Source of the DNA: Leptofilum sp050292445
GTDB lineage: Bacteria; Chloroflexota; Anaerolineae; Promineifilales; Promineifilaceae
DNA: 27,456 nucleotides
Assembly: GCA_050292445.1 (NCBI GenBank)
Contig: JBNKLQ010000052.1
Location: 1-27,456 of the forward strand
Reading direction: 5' to 3'
The stretch's first letter is position 1. Every line of letters starts with the position of its first letter. This document shows positions 15,151 through 24,068 of the stretch, one piece after another. The notes below the pieces were generated by a model, which saw only the letters and a list, made by a program, of their open reading frames with translations, did not search any database and was not told the origin of the DNA. The position numbers were made by a program, and so were the translations under genes.

Positions 15151-15771
15151 ATGGTTTTTGAGTCAACACACCCACTGGTAAAACACAAGCTGTCGCTGAT
15201 GCGCAATGTCGATACCAAGCCAAAGAAATTTCGGGAACTCATTCGTGAAGTGGCGATGCTGCTTTGTTACGAAGCGACCGCCGATCTAAAAACGGTCGGA
15301 ATTGAAATAACAACCCCAATGGGCACCGCCACCGGCCAGGACCTAAGCGAAAAAATCGGACTGATCCCCATCCTGCGTGCCGGTTTGGGCATGGTCGATG
15401 GCATTTGGGAAATGATGCCCGGTGCCGAGGTGTGGCATATCGGCCTCTATCGGGACGAGGAAACATTGCAGCCCGTCTCTTATTATAACAAGCTACCCAC
15501 CTTCCCCACCGTGCAGGTTTGCCTGGTGCTGGACCCCATGCTGGCCACTGGCGGTTCCGCGATTGCCACTGTGGATATTTTGAAGCGGTGGGGAGCCAAG
15601 CGCATCAAATTTGTAGGTTTACTGGCCGCGCCAGAAGGCATTGCCGCCCTGCAAAAAGCGCATCCCGATGTGCCCATTCACATTGCCCAAATTGATTCCC
15701 ATCTCAACGACATCGGTTTTATCGTGCCAGGCTTGGGCGACGCCGGGGATCGTCAGTTTGGCACAGGCTAA
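15151..15771 (+). CDS. upp: uracil phosphoribosyltransferase
   Basis: A 206-residue protein with GGAGGAG at 15140-15146 just before ATG 15151. The PRPP-binding loop is LVLDPMLATGGSA, and the uracil-binding C-terminus is GFIVPGLGDAGDRQFGTG; the ILRAGLGMVDG stretch is also typical. It makes UMP from uracil and PRPP in pyrimidine salvage. The next gene starts at the base after its stop codon, so the two are co-transcribed. Confidence 0.97.
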   Translation: MVFESTHPLVKHKLSLMRNVDTKPKKFRELIREVAMLLCYEATADLKTVGIEITTPMGTATGQDLSEKIGLIPILRAGLGMVDGIWEMMPGAEVWHIGLYRDEETLQPVSYYNKLPTFPTVQVCLVLDPMLATGGSAIATVDILKRWGAKRIKFVGLLAAPEGIAALQKAHPDVPIHIAQIDSHLNDIGFIVPGLGDAGDRQFGTG

Positions 15772-16875
15772 ATGATTTATCTTTTGGTTTTTGGTGTGGC
15801 AATGGCAACGGCCGTTTTGCTAACACCATCTATCCGCCAACTAGCCTTCCGCTGGGGCCTGGTTGCCGCCCCAGGTGGACGCCGCCAGCACAGTGGGCTG
15901 GTACCCAAGCTCGGCGGTGTCCCCATTATAGCTGGATACCTCCTCAGCATTGGCCTTATCTACTTGCTGCTACCACCTCAAGGAGATGATTCTTTACGGC
16001 TGCAAGGCGTCATTTTAGGCAGCATCGTCATCTTTATTGGTGCTGCTCTTGACGACCAGCTGGATTTGGCACCCCGGTGGCAGCTCGTTTTCCAGATCAC
16101 AGCGGCTGTTATTGCCATCAGCCACACCGTTTTTATTGAGCGGTTCACCAACCCGCTGCCCACAACCGATTTTTGGCAGAGCGGGTTTGTTTCTCTCTTT
16201 TTTAGTCTGGATGAGAACAATATTGTTGTGATACGGCCGTTTCTCGTCTATATCATCTCGCTCTTTTGGGTCATAGGAATGATAAATGCCGTCAATTTTC
16301 TAGACGGATTGGACGGACTGGCCGGAGGCGTCGGCACCATTGCGGCGCTGATGTTTGCCTTGCATAGCTACAACCTGCTGGCCGATACGGGGCAAACGGC
16401 CGTGACGCTTTTCCCGCTGGCCTTGGCTGGCGCTCTGGTTGGCTTCTTGCTCTTTAATTTTGCCCCCGCCTCAATTTTCTTGGGGACAACTGGCGCTTGG
16501 GTGCTGGGCTACAACCTGGCGACGCTCTCTATTCTAGCCCCGGCCAAACTGTCTACAGCGCTGCTGGTATTGGCGGTGCCTATTTTGGATGTAGCCTGGC
16601 TCATTGTGACCCGTCTACGCCGGGGGCAACATCCCTTTCAGGGGGATCGGCGGCATTTGCATTTCCGCCTGTTAGACCGGGGATTACCCGTGCGGGGCAT
16701 CGTGTTGGGCTATTACGCTGTGGCAATTGCTTTTGGGCTGGTTGCTATTTTTGTAGCCAATCGCTTGCTAAAAATTGGGCTATGGCTGCTGCTGGCAACG
16801 GCCGTTATCATTTTGCTTGTCTGGCTTTCTGCCCGTACTAATCTCACCTTGTCCGCTACCGAAACTGATGAGTAA
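15772..16875 (+). CDS. MraY/WecA/TagO-family undecaprenyl-phosphate sugar-1-phosphate transferase
   Basis: A 367-residue polytopic membrane protein whose ATG directly abuts the upp stop codon. Family signatures are the Asp pair at 94-95 in GAALDDQLDLAPRWQL, NAVNFLDGLDGLAGG (Asp178, Asp181), and the cytoplasmic loop GDRRHLHFRLLDRG with its His-rich motif. The family moves a UDP-amino-sugar phosphate onto undecaprenyl phosphate, the first lipid-linked step of wall teichoic acid, O-antigen or related glycan synthesis. The HxHFRL type and the lack of an MraY-specific context favour WecA/TagO over MraY, but the donor sugar cannot be read. There is some logic to pairing with upp (UDP-sugar supply), but this is inference. 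Confidence 0.92.
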   Translation: MIYLLVFGVAMATAVLLTPSIRQLAFRWGLVAAPGGRRQHSGLVPKLGGVPIIAGYLLSIGLIYLLLPPQGDDSLRLQGVILGSIVIFIGAALDDQLDLAPRWQLVFQITAAVIAISHTVFIERFTNPLPTTDFWQSGFVSLFFSLDENNIVVIRPFLVYIISLFWVIGMINAVNFLDGLDGLAGGVGTIAALMFALHSYNLLADTGQTAVTLFPLALAGALVGFLLFNFAPASIFLGTTGAWVLGYNLATLSILAPAKLSTALLVLAVPILDVAWLIVTRLRRGQHPFQGDRRHLHFRLLDRGLPVRGIVLGYYAVAIAFGLVAIFVANRLLKIGLWLLLATAVIILLVWLSARTNLTLSATETDE

Positions 16876-17020
16876 GATGTAGTCAGATTTACACATCTGG
16901 CGCGGAACTACTTACAGTGTAATTCTTATTGACAGATATACTTGTTATAGTTCTCTAGTACTATTAAGTTGTGTAGCGTAATTGTATTGTCGTATAGAAG
17001 TATTAAGGAAGATACTTAAG
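16876..17020. other. intergenic with possible promoter for the small protein
   Basis: An AT-rich gap. It holds a small inverted repeat (CAGAT / ATCTG, near 16885-16900) after the transferase stop, and TTGACA at 16929-16934 and TATACT at 16937-16942. These boxes are too close to pair with each other, so I do not assign a definite promoter. Confidence 0.35.
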
Positions 17021-17206
17021 ATGAAAACAAATTCGATCAATTCCTCAAATGGCTTTAAAGGCCCATTTGATTTCAAAGAGTTACCCAATCCAGAAATGTT
17101 ATCGCGCCAGATTGAAAGTTTACGTGTTGTTTTGCGACGTATGAAAGCCAATGAATCCTCTAAGTTGGATACATTAATCAATCAAAAATTAAAAGAGCTA
17201 GAATAA
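17021..17206 (+). CDS. 61-residue protein of unknown function
   Basis: ATG 17021 is preceded by AAGGAA at 17005-17010. The protein is basic and helical, with a Ser/Asn-rich N-terminus (KTNSINSSNGFKGPFDF) and a coiled-coil-like end (SRQIESLRVVLRRM ... LINQKLKELE). I recognise no domain. The region is more AT-rich than its neighbours and has no ACGGCCGT copy. A strong terminator follows at 17242, so it is a stand-alone transcript or the last gene after the transferase. A real gene is likely from the ribosome site, codon pattern and terminator. Confidence 0.6.
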   Translation: MKTNSINSSNGFKGPFDFKELPNPEMLSRQIESLRVVLRRMKANESSKLDTLINQKLKELE

Positions 17207-17241
17207 CCAGCTCGTTTTACAATCATTTGTAACGGTAAGTG

Positions 17242-17266
17242 GCCAGGCACATCGCCTGGCTTTTTT
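17242..17266 (+). terminator. rho-independent terminator
   Basis: GCCAGGC at 17242-17248, a five-base loop, GCCTGGC at 17254-17260, then six T at 17261-17266. This is a textbook intrinsic terminator for rightward transcription, 35 bp after the small gene's stop. It lies just before the end of the convergent esterase gene. Confidence 0.9.
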
Positions 17267-17269
17267 GAT

Positions 17270-18235
17270 CTAGGGGGAACAAGCTGGATACTCATCGCGC
17301 AGCTTTGGCCAGGGATCAATGTACCAGGTGAGATAATCGGGAATGTGGGCTTGCCAATAACTGTCCTCATGGCTGCCTTCGTTAAGCACCCAGGTGTGCG
17401 GGATGGGCGGAACGGCCGTTTCCATGTCCACATGCAGTTGGCGAATATTGTTGATTACATAGTCGCTGGCCCCAATGTCCAGATAAATGCGTAAATCGCC
17501 TAAATTTTGGCTCAAGCCCGTGTATTGCGGATCCACCGCAGGCCAGGCATATTGATCCAGCAGAGCGGCACTGTGCCCGCCTACGCTGGCAAACGCCTCA
17601 GGAAAGCGAAAGGCAATCTCCAAAGCCCAATACCCGCCACGTGACAAACCACCAATCGCTCGTCCAGCCGGATTGGCCCAGGCACAGTAAGTTTGCTCCA
17701 CAAAAGGAATCAGATCGTTCATGATGACACTTTCATACGAGCCAGGACCACCCGAACTGGAATTGGCAATCTGCCCCCCAGCTGGCAGCACAATTAGAAA
17801 AGGCGGCCAACTTTCGGCCAAAATGCCCGTCTCAGCAACTTCATCGACCCCTAAACTATCCCAAATTGCCTCGGTGTGGATGTTACCGGGCAGCAAATAC
17901 AGCGTCGGGTAGGTACGGCCGTCTACACCATAACAAGGAGGTAAATAAATCCGATACGCCAGGGGACCTGCGGCATGAGTGGGAAAGGTGCCGGTTTCGA
18001 CGCGCCCCGAAGACGCGCAAGGAGTTGGCGTGGGGGGCAGGGTAACCGTAGGTTCTGGTGTGGGCGAAACGGCCGTTGCCGAAGGAACAACTGTAGAAAT
18101 TGTTGTGCTAGTTATTGGTGGGTGAGGCGTAACGGGTAATGGGGAAACGGCCGTTGGCAGTGGTTCAGCCGAGGTACAGCCAAACAAGCTAGCAAACAGC
18201 AAAGTAAATCCAACTGCTAACTGCCAGCGAAGCAT
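17270..18235 (-). CDS. esterase-family lipoprotein (alpha/beta hydrolase, esterase D/feruloyl esterase-like)
   Basis: A 321-residue protein. The N-terminus is a lipoprotein signal ending in the lipobox LFGC (Cys20), followed by a Pro/Thr-rich linker to about residue 75. The catalytic domain has the strand YPTLYLLPG, the nucleophile elbow GGLSRGGYWAL (G-x-S-x-G), an acid candidate in DIGASD, and the His in LNEGSHEDSYW. Fold and order match the putative esterase family, which includes feruloyl and acetyl xylan esterases and mycolyltransferases. Substrate is unknown. It should be anchored outside the membrane. It starts six bases after the preceding gene's stop and ends an operon that begins with a solute-binding protein. 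Confidence 0.85.
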   Translation of the reverse strand: MLRWQLAVGFTLLFASLFGCTSAEPLPTAVSPLPVTPHPPITSTTISTVVPSATAVSPTPEPTVTLPPTPTPCASSGRVETGTFPTHAAGPLAYRIYLPPCYGVDGRTYPTLYLLPGNIHTEAIWDSLGVDEVAETGILAESWPPFLIVLPAGGQIANSSSGGPGSYESVIMNDLIPFVEQTYCAWANPAGRAIGGLSRGGYWALEIAFRFPEAFASVGGHSAALLDQYAWPAVDPQYTGLSQNLGDLRIYLDIGASDYVINNIRQLHVDMETAVPPIPHTWVLNEGSHEDSYWQAHIPDYLTWYIDPWPKLRDEYPACSP

Positions 18236-18241
18236 GTGCGT

Positions 18242-18676
18242 CTACCAGGGATACTCGCGTGGGGGATCAGACAACAATTTTTTGAGGGCACCTTGCCACA
18301 GCGACGCTTTGCGGGTCATCGTCTTAATTTGAATGCCAGTAAGGTTTGGATACAGTTCAGCCATCAGCTCGGGAACCAAGTCCCAGGCGTCATTGCGAAT
18401 GACATCTTCCATATTGGCGGCAATTTCGGCTGTCCATTTCCAGTCGCGCATGAAACGCTCTGCCTTCATCCAATAATCTCGTTTCTCCCATGCCTGGGCC
18501 GACTGTTCAACACCATCAGCAATCTCCCACAGCAGCAAGGTGATCATGGCTGACATGTCACGGGCCTCGGCATCCATCTGCGGCTTCTGCATGAGCTTAC
18601 GCAGCATTTCGGCAATGCTGCGCATATGGCGGTTGCGTATTTTTGTTGGACTATCTACATGAACAATTCGACTCAT
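18242..18676 (-). CDS. helical protein of unknown function
   Basis: A 144-residue protein with AGGAAG six bases before ATG 18676. It looks all-helical, is rich in Met, Trp, Arg and Glu, and has no Cys or membrane segment. I recognise no family. It sits between the solute-binding protein gene (17-nt gap) and the esterase lipoprotein gene (6-nt gap), all on the minus strand, so it is probably co-transcribed. Confidence 0.75.
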   Translation of the reverse strand: MSRIVHVDSPTKIRNRHMRSIAEMLRKLMQKPQMDAEARDMSAMITLLLWEIADGVEQSAQAWEKRDYWMKAERFMRDWKWTAEIAANMEDVIRNDAWDLVPELMAELYPNLTGIQIKTMTRKASLWQGALKKLLSDPPREYPW

Positions 18677-18693
18677 AATTCTTCCTAGCTAAA

Positions 18694-20376
18694 TCAACTA
18701 TTTTCATCGGCTGGGCAGGCAATGGTAACATCTCGGTAGAGTAAGAACCAGTTGGCAAAGGTTTGGTACCGGTCGCGCGGCTCGTAAATAGGGCCTACTT
18801 CTGCCTGGTTCACTTCGCTGCTCAGGGCATAGGTATAAACGTGCTGATACAGGGTGATGGCCGGAACCTGATCGGCGTAAATGGTGAGGAAGGTGTTGTA
18901 ATACGGCCGTCTCTCCCCCACGCCCCACACCTGCCGCCCCGCCTCCAGCGCCTCACTGGCCCGGCGATTGTTCCAGGCACCATAATTTTGCCCGCGAATA
19001 ATCGCTTCCTGGCTCCAGAAATCGTACAGGTCTGGATCAATAGAGGGTGTAATGTCTACCAAAGCCACATCAAAGTCACGCGCCGCCAGCTTTTCACGCA
19101 AATCGGTGATGGAAACGGCCGTTTCCACCACAACCGCTACGCCCAAATTCTCCCACTGTGTCGCCACCGCCTGCGCCAGCCGCTGCTGAACATCACTGTT
19201 CAACGTCAGCAGCCGCAATTGGAACGATTCACCTTCTCGCTGACGCACCATACTGCCATCTGACAGCGCCCAGCCCGCGTTGTTCAGCAATTCATCTGAA
19301 TTGGCAGCACTCACGCCAGCGGCCGCAAAGATCGCCTGATCAGATGCCCACGAATCTGGCAAATAGGGCCCGGTAAGCGGCACACCCTGGCCGTTCAGCG
19401 CCTGATCAATCAACTGGTCCCGGTTTAGCCCAGCTGCCAAAGCCCGACGCACGGCCGCTTGCTGGAGCGGAACAAAGCCGGTATCGCTCTGGTTGAAAAT
19501 AAGCTGGGTATATTGTGGTGCAACGGTCGTGAAGAGACGGGCCTGGGAAACGGCCGTTACCTCTGGCACCATCCCATCAGATACAGAATTGATCGCCTGA
19601 ATGTCCCCATTGGCAAATGCTGTCAGTAAACTTTCTTCATCTGGGTAAAAACGGAAATCGAGTGCGGGAATTTGGGTGCCTTCCCGCCAATAAAGTGGGT
19701 TGGGCGTCAGGCGCAGGCTGCGGGTCGTGGTCCAATCCTGACCAGAAGCCACACGCCAGGGGCCGCTACCAACCGGCTGCTGGTTAAAAGCATGGTCGGC
19801 CAATTCGGTGATGGGTACATCTTGCAGCAAATGGGCTGGCAATATGCCGCGCATGGTTGCTTCTAAAAATGGGGCGTATGGCTCAGTCAGGACAAACTCG
19901 ATGGTACGCTCGTCAATCGGATTAATCGTGATGGTTTGCCACAGCGCTTTGACAGCATCTGCGGCAGGCACAGCATCTTGTTGGAGCAAGCCGTAGGTAA
20001 AAGCGACATCGGCAGTGGTGATGGGTTCGCCATCGTGCCAGACCAGACCGCTGCGTAAGGTAAATTGGAGGGAACGGCCGTCTTCACTCACGGTCCAGTT
20101 CTCAGCCAGAGCTGGAATAAAGCGCCCCGCATGATCATACTGCACCAGACCATCAAACAGCAGATTCACCAACTCTTGATCGACCGGAAACGGATCGCTG
20201 AACAGCGGATTCAAGCGCTGCGGCGCGCCCACCATCCCTTCAGCAAACACGCCACCGGAAGCCGGAACACGCGTGGTGCATAAACCAGCAGACTGCACCT
20301 GAAAGGAAAGTATGGCCAAAATAAGGCCAAATCCCACCACAGCCAATAAAAGTTGCCAACGTAAATGCAGCTTCAT
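18694..20376 (-). CDS. ABC transporter family-5 solute-binding protein (peptide/oligopeptide type)
   Basis: A 560-residue extracytoplasmic protein. It has one hydrophobic N-terminal segment (about 7-26) and a Cys at about 33 that lacks a canonical lipobox, so it may be membrane-anchored or secreted rather than lipid-modified. Signatures of SBP family 5 are LNPLFSDPFPVDQELVNLLFDGLVQYD, ALAENWTVSEDGRSLQFTLRSGLVWHDGEPITTADVAFTYGLL, and the middle WRVASGQDW with the RRALAAGLNRDQLI helix. ATG 20376 is used; further upstream codons in frame lack support. No permease or ATPase gene is nearby, so it is an orphan or works with a transporter encoded elsewhere. Confidence 0.9.
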   Translation of the reverse strand: MKLHLRWQLLLAVVGFGLILAILSFQVQSAGLCTTRVPASGGVFAEGMVGAPQRLNPLFSDPFPVDQELVNLLFDGLVQYDHAGRFIPALAENWTVSEDGRSLQFTLRSGLVWHDGEPITTADVAFTYGLLQQDAVPAADAVKALWQTITINPIDERTIEFVLTEPYAPFLEATMRGILPAHLLQDVPITELADHAFNQQPVGSGPWRVASGQDWTTTRSLRLTPNPLYWREGTQIPALDFRFYPDEESLLTAFANGDIQAINSVSDGMVPEVTAVSQARLFTTVAPQYTQLIFNQSDTGFVPLQQAAVRRALAAGLNRDQLIDQALNGQGVPLTGPYLPDSWASDQAIFAAAGVSAANSDELLNNAGWALSDGSMVRQREGESFQLRLLTLNSDVQQRLAQAVATQWENLGVAVVVETAVSITDLREKLAARDFDVALVDITPSIDPDLYDFWSQEAIIRGQNYGAWNNRRASEALEAGRQVWGVGERRPYYNTFLTIYADQVPAITLYQHVYTYALSSEVNQAEVGPIYEPRDRYQTFANWFLLYRDVTIACPADENS

Positions 20377-20429
20377 AAACAATAAAACGTGAATCGCAGG
20401 CCAAACCAAGCCAACGGTTCACGTTTCTG

Positions 20430-20505
20430 GCAAAAAGTAATTGGGCAATTGCGTAATTGGGTAATTAAAGGCCTGACAATAATTACCAAATTACTCAATT
20501 ACATC
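20430..20505. repeat. AT-rich intergenic inverted repeat, AATTGGGTAATT family
   Basis: Words such as GTAATTGGGTAATTA are followed by complementary ones (TAATTACCAAATTACTCAATTAC), giving an imperfect hairpin after secG. It is another member of the low-complexity palindromes that mark gaps in this genome. Confidence 0.5.
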
Positions 20506-20760
20506 TTAAACTGCCTGGCCCCAGGCCAAAAAGGAGAAAACAGTGCAAACAAAAAAGGCAATGGAGCAGGCAATGGTCACTTTGTGCATGGTTGCTTCCA
20601 CGCCACGACGCGTACGAAAGCTGCTATCGCCACCGCCGCCGCCACCCAAAAAACCGCCCAAATCGGAGCCTTTGGTTTGCAGCAAAACCAGAACTGTTAA
20701 AGCAATCGCTAATATAATTTCAGCAATCCCAAAATAGGGAGCCAATGGTTGCAAATTCAT
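20506..20760 (-). CDS. secG: preprotein translocase subunit SecG
   Basis: An 84-residue protein with AGGAAG eight bases before ATG 20760. It has two membrane helices (about 9-27 and 60-78) joined by the glycine-rich loop GGFLGGGGGGD and the SecG signature VLVLLQTKGSDLGG. It belongs to the SecYEG channel. An extended -10 box lies upstream at 20842-20837. Confidence 0.95.
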   Translation of the reverse strand: MNLQPLAPYFGIAEIILAIALTVLVLLQTKGSDLGGFLGGGGGGDSSFRTRRGVEATMHKVTIACSIAFFVCTVFSFLAWGQAV

Positions 20761-20836
20761 CTAATTTCTTCCTCTATGTACAATTTTCATTAGGCAGTGC
20801 AGACTGCCCAGCATATCTAGCAAAAACCAAGTGAGG

Positions 20837-20842
20837 ATTATA
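20837..20842 (-). promoter_or_regulatory. extended -10 promoter for secG
   Basis: On the minus strand TGATATAAT contains a perfect TATAAT with an upstream TGn, an extended -10. The leader to ATG 20760 would be about 70 nt and contains a small hairpin (GGCAGT / ACTGCC). The -35 is weak, as expected for an extended -10 promoter. Confidence 0.6.
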
Positions 20843-21011
20843 TCAGTCTGATGGGGGTGCGTCGAATTAGGGCAACGGCCGTTTCTGCCAAACCTTCCCT
20901 GCATGACCCAACAGCTAATAAATCATTCATCAGCAAAAAGACTTTACTGCGAGAAAGATCTATTTTGATAACTGATTTCACAAACATGATGCACATATCA
21001 TCCAATCTGGA

Positions 21012-21042
21012 AACTTTGCAGCCACGTATATTTAGGTATTAT
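21012..21042 (+). promoter_or_regulatory. 31-bp promoter-like element upstream of the CHAT gene
   Basis: The stretch runs AACTTTGCAGCC, then ACG, three variable bases, and ATTTAGGTATTAT. A copy at 27365-27395 matches at 26 of 31 positions, and both lie just before a rightward gene start. TTTGCA and TATTAT, 16 bp apart, could be the -35 and -10. Transcription would begin near 21049, only about 14 nt before ATG 21063, so the message would be almost leaderless. Confidence 0.55.
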
Positions 21043-21062
21043 TCACTCGACTAACAGTTCTC

Positions 21063-23969
21063 ATGGCTTTTGCTTGCCAAAAAGCACATCATAAGCAACA
21101 TCAACTATCAATCATGGCTCCCAAAATGGCAAACTCCTTACCATCACAGATCATTACCCAATATCTTCGTTCAGACTTCTCCACGATCCGTGCAACATAT
21201 GAGCATCTATTTGATGAAGCACTTGTCAAAAGCTTATGCACGCATTCTCGGGCAAGATATTTGCAAAATGCCAACGAGGCGTTAAAGATTGTCGAATTGG
21301 CAGAGAAAATTGCCTACTCGTTAGTATCTCCATCATCACTCGCATTAGTTGCTTGGACAAAAGGCGGGGCACTTGGTTATTTGAATAAATATCCAGCCGC
21401 AATCGACTGTTTTCAGCGGGCCGAAGCTTATTATGCCGAACAAGGCATGCTTTTGCAGGTGGCAGGAGCCAAGATTAACCAGATTATGAGTTTTAGCGAT
21501 ATGGGGGATTATGGTGCGGCCCTTCAATTATCACTTGAGGCGCGAAAGATTTGTGAAGCAATTGGCGAAGACGCCAAGCTATATCTCGCCTATTTGGAGA
21601 TGAATAGTGGTTTGGCCCTTACAAAATTGGGGGATTTATCGGCTACAGTCCTGGCCTATGAGCGGGCTAAAAAACTATATCTTGAACTCGGAGAAACCAT
21701 TGAAGCTGCCAGGATCGACATTAACCGTGCCATTGTGATGCGCGAACTGGGACAGTTTGCCGAAGCAAAAAAGGTGGTAACGGCCGCTAAAATTGTTTTA
21801 GAAGAGGCTAAACAAGATCAAGAAGTAGCTCGCGCAGATCTTAACCTTGGGGTTATTGCCTATGTCATGGGCAATTATCAAAATGCCCTTTATCACTTAG
21901 GCCTGGCTTATGATGGCTTTGCTCGCTTGCCAAACGAGACAGAGTTGGCGGTGATTGATTTATATCGATCTTATATTTATAGCGAATTAAATTTATTACG
22001 AGAAGCCATCCGTTTAGCAGAAAGAGCAACGGCCGTACTTAAGAAAACCGGTCTACGCTGGCAACAAGCCCTTGCTCTGAAAAACCAGGGAATTGCCTAC
22101 CGGCAACTCCAGAAATATGAGCTTGCTGATCAACAATTTGCCAAAGCTCGTCGGCTATTTCATGATCTAATGGCAATCCCAGCCCGGAACTCGTTAGATA
22201 TAGAAAGAGCCGTCTTGGCCTTCCAGCAAAAAAAACTGCGTTCTGCCCGACAAATAGCCTTACGTATCCAAAAAGCGATTGATGAAAAACAAGCTCCGGA
22301 ACTAGCTGCTCGTCTTTTTGTTTTGCTGGCACAATGCGCTATGCAAGGGATGCCAAAAAAAACACATCTAAGCGAAAAGTATATTGAAAATGCGCGGGCT
22401 CTAGCAAAAGAGCACTCTCTTCATGAGGTGCTTATTCAAGTGGATTATCTTGCCGGACAGCTAGCAGAGGAAACGCAAGATTTTGAAACCGCCAAACGAT
22501 CCTATAAACAGGCAATCGAAACAGTGGAAAATATGCGCCACCATCTGTTGTTAGATGAATTTGTGTGGCGTTTCTTAGATGATAAGATGCCTATTTACCA
22601 AAGCGCCCTGCGGTTAAACCATCGCTTGTGTGTGACCGACAAGCCATCTGAGGCGTTGTTGCAGGCAGCTAACCAGGCAATAGATATTGCTCTGCCTAGC
22701 AAAACCTTCAGAATGGACAAAGGGGAACAAGACAAGCTACTTACTCAATTGAGAGGCCAATGGCATTGGTATCAAAGTGTATTAGACGGAACCGTTGCAG
22801 AATCTATTTCTAACCATCCCCAGCACAACCCTAAAATAACGCTTCGCCACAGCCGCCAAATTGAGAAAGAAATTTCAGACATACTACGGAAACGCAGAGA
22901 GAGATATGCACCAGAATATGCCAGTACGGAAGAAGCAGGTTTCTACACGACAAAAACCCGTATCGATGATGAACTTTTTAGTCAGCTACAGCAAAATGAG
23001 GTTTACCTGCAATATTATGTGGTCGATGGGCAATGCCAGGTCATTTTAATGGTTAAAGAAGGCTCCACACTTTTTAAGGACATTGCTCCAGAAAAGCATG
23101 TTCTTGATGTTTTGCGAGTTTGGCGTATGCAAACATCATTTTTTGACCAAGCCCCAAACGGCCGTTTAGCCCAACAATATCTGCAGCAAATGCACAAACT
23201 GCTGATTGCCCCAATATTACAATATTTAAAATCAAAAACAGCTATCTATCTTATTTTGCCAACAGAATGGCAAGGCCTTCCTTTTTCCGCTTTTTTTGAT
23301 GGCGAACACCATCTGATTGAGAAATTCGAAATCACCTATTTGTCTGCCCTGTCCAATTATTTAAAAAGCAAAGCTGAAGGGCAAAAATTAAAGGCGGTGG
23401 CAAACCACGCTTTACTTATTGGCTATTCAGACCAGAATCGCCTTCCTTTTTCCGTGCTTGAAACACAGAAGATTAATGAAATTATAAGTTCTGAATTTCA
23501 AACAATAATGCTAAATGAAAAAGAAGCAACACGAGAAAGTTTTGAGCACGTTTGTGAACAAGCAACGCTCATTCATTTGGCCACCCATGCCGTTTACCGA
23601 CCAGACAATTATCAGTTTTCCTGGTTCCGCTTGCATAACGGCCGTATCACTGTGTCCGATTTATATGAAATCACATTACCGGCAAGGCCGCTTGTCATAT
23701 TAAGTGCCTGTGAAACTGGACGGGGTTATCCTATTGGCGGTGGCTTGATTGGTCTAGGACGTAGCTTTATGGCTGCCGGGGCAAGCGGCTTAGTGGTAAG
23801 CCTTTGGCGTACCCATGATCAGTTTTCACTAAAATTAATGACACAGTTTCACAAAACACACTTAAAGCGGCAAAATCCCGCAACAGCTTTGGCAACAGCC
23901 CAACGGGAAGCGATTGCCACCGGAGATCACCCTTTTTTCTGGAGTCCATTTGTATTTATTTCCGCATAA
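21063..23969 (+). CDS. TPR-CHAT protein (caspase-like protease)
   Basis: A 968-residue protein. Residues about 40-520 are helical tetratricopeptide-type repeats (for example ALGYLNKYPAAIDCFQRAEAYY and GDYGAALQLSLEARKI). The C-terminal CHAT domain at about 690-968 carries the caspase-like dyad: His842 in IHLATHA and Cys883 in LSACETGRG, with the GLGRSFMAAGASGLVVSLW stretch typical of the family. CHAT proteases cleave protein targets and are often switched on by their repeat domain. The start is uncertain: ATG 21063 has no ribosome site but matches the upstream promoter; ATG 21114 and 21126 are in frame. Downstream lie a secreted protein, a sigma factor and an anti-sigma-like protein on the same strand. 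Confidence 0.9.
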   Translation: MAFACQKAHHKQHQLSIMAPKMANSLPSQIITQYLRSDFSTIRATYEHLFDEALVKSLCTHSRARYLQNANEALKIVELAEKIAYSLVSPSSLALVAWTKGGALGYLNKYPAAIDCFQRAEAYYAEQGMLLQVAGAKINQIMSFSDMGDYGAALQLSLEARKICEAIGEDAKLYLAYLEMNSGLALTKLGDLSATVLAYERAKKLYLELGETIEAARIDINRAIVMRELGQFAEAKKVVTAAKIVLEEAKQDQEVARADLNLGVIAYVMGNYQNALYHLGLAYDGFARLPNETELAVIDLYRSYIYSELNLLREAIRLAERATAVLKKTGLRWQQALALKNQGIAYRQLQKYELADQQFAKARRLFHDLMAIPARNSLDIERAVLAFQQKKLRSARQIALRIQKAIDEKQAPELAARLFVLLAQCAMQGMPKKTHLSEKYIENARALAKEHSLHEVLIQVDYLAGQLAEETQDFETAKRSYKQAIETVENMRHHLLLDEFVWRFLDDKMPIYQSALRLNHRLCVTDKPSEALLQAANQAIDIALPSKTFRMDKGEQDKLLTQLRGQWHWYQSVLDGTVAESISNHPQHNPKITLRHSRQIEKEISDILRKRRERYAPEYASTEEAGFYTTKTRIDDELFSQLQQNEVYLQYYVVDGQCQVILMVKEGSTLFKDIAPEKHVLDVLRVWRMQTSFFDQAPNGRLAQQYLQQMHKLLIAPILQYLKSKTAIYLILPTEWQGLPFSAFFDGEHHLIEKFEITYLSALSNYLKSKAEGQKLKAVANHALLIGYSDQNRLPFSVLETQKINEIISSEFQTIMLNEKEATRESFEHVCEQATLIHLATHAVYRPDNYQFSWFRLHNGRITVSDLYEITLPARPLVILSACETGRGYPIGGGLIGLGRSFMAAGASGLVVSLWRTHDQFSLKLMTQFHKTHLKRQNPATALATAQREAIATGDHPFFWSPFVFISA

Positions 23970-23979
23970 AGGAAGCCAA

Positions 23980-24009
23980 TTGACAGCAAATAATAAATTT
24001 TGTTGTCAA
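23980..24009. promoter_or_regulatory. inverted repeat after the CHAT gene
   Basis: TTGACAGCAAA at 23980-23990 pairs with TTTGTTGTCAA at 23999-24009 at 10 of 11 positions, with an 8-nt loop. It begins 11 bp after the CHAT stop. It could be a terminator/processing hairpin or an operator for the next gene. TTGTCA at 24003-24008 with TTAAAT at 24026-24031 (17 bp) might be a weak promoter for that gene. Confidence 0.5.
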
Positions 24010-24068
24010 ATGGATAATTGTCACGTTAAATACATAAATTCACATCATAGCAAAATCGAGGAGTAAAA

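Noticed and set aside
20851..21054. 67-residue frame before the CHAT gene
   Set aside because: No ribosome site, no protein-like pattern, and it covers the CHAT promoter-like element and the secG promoter region.
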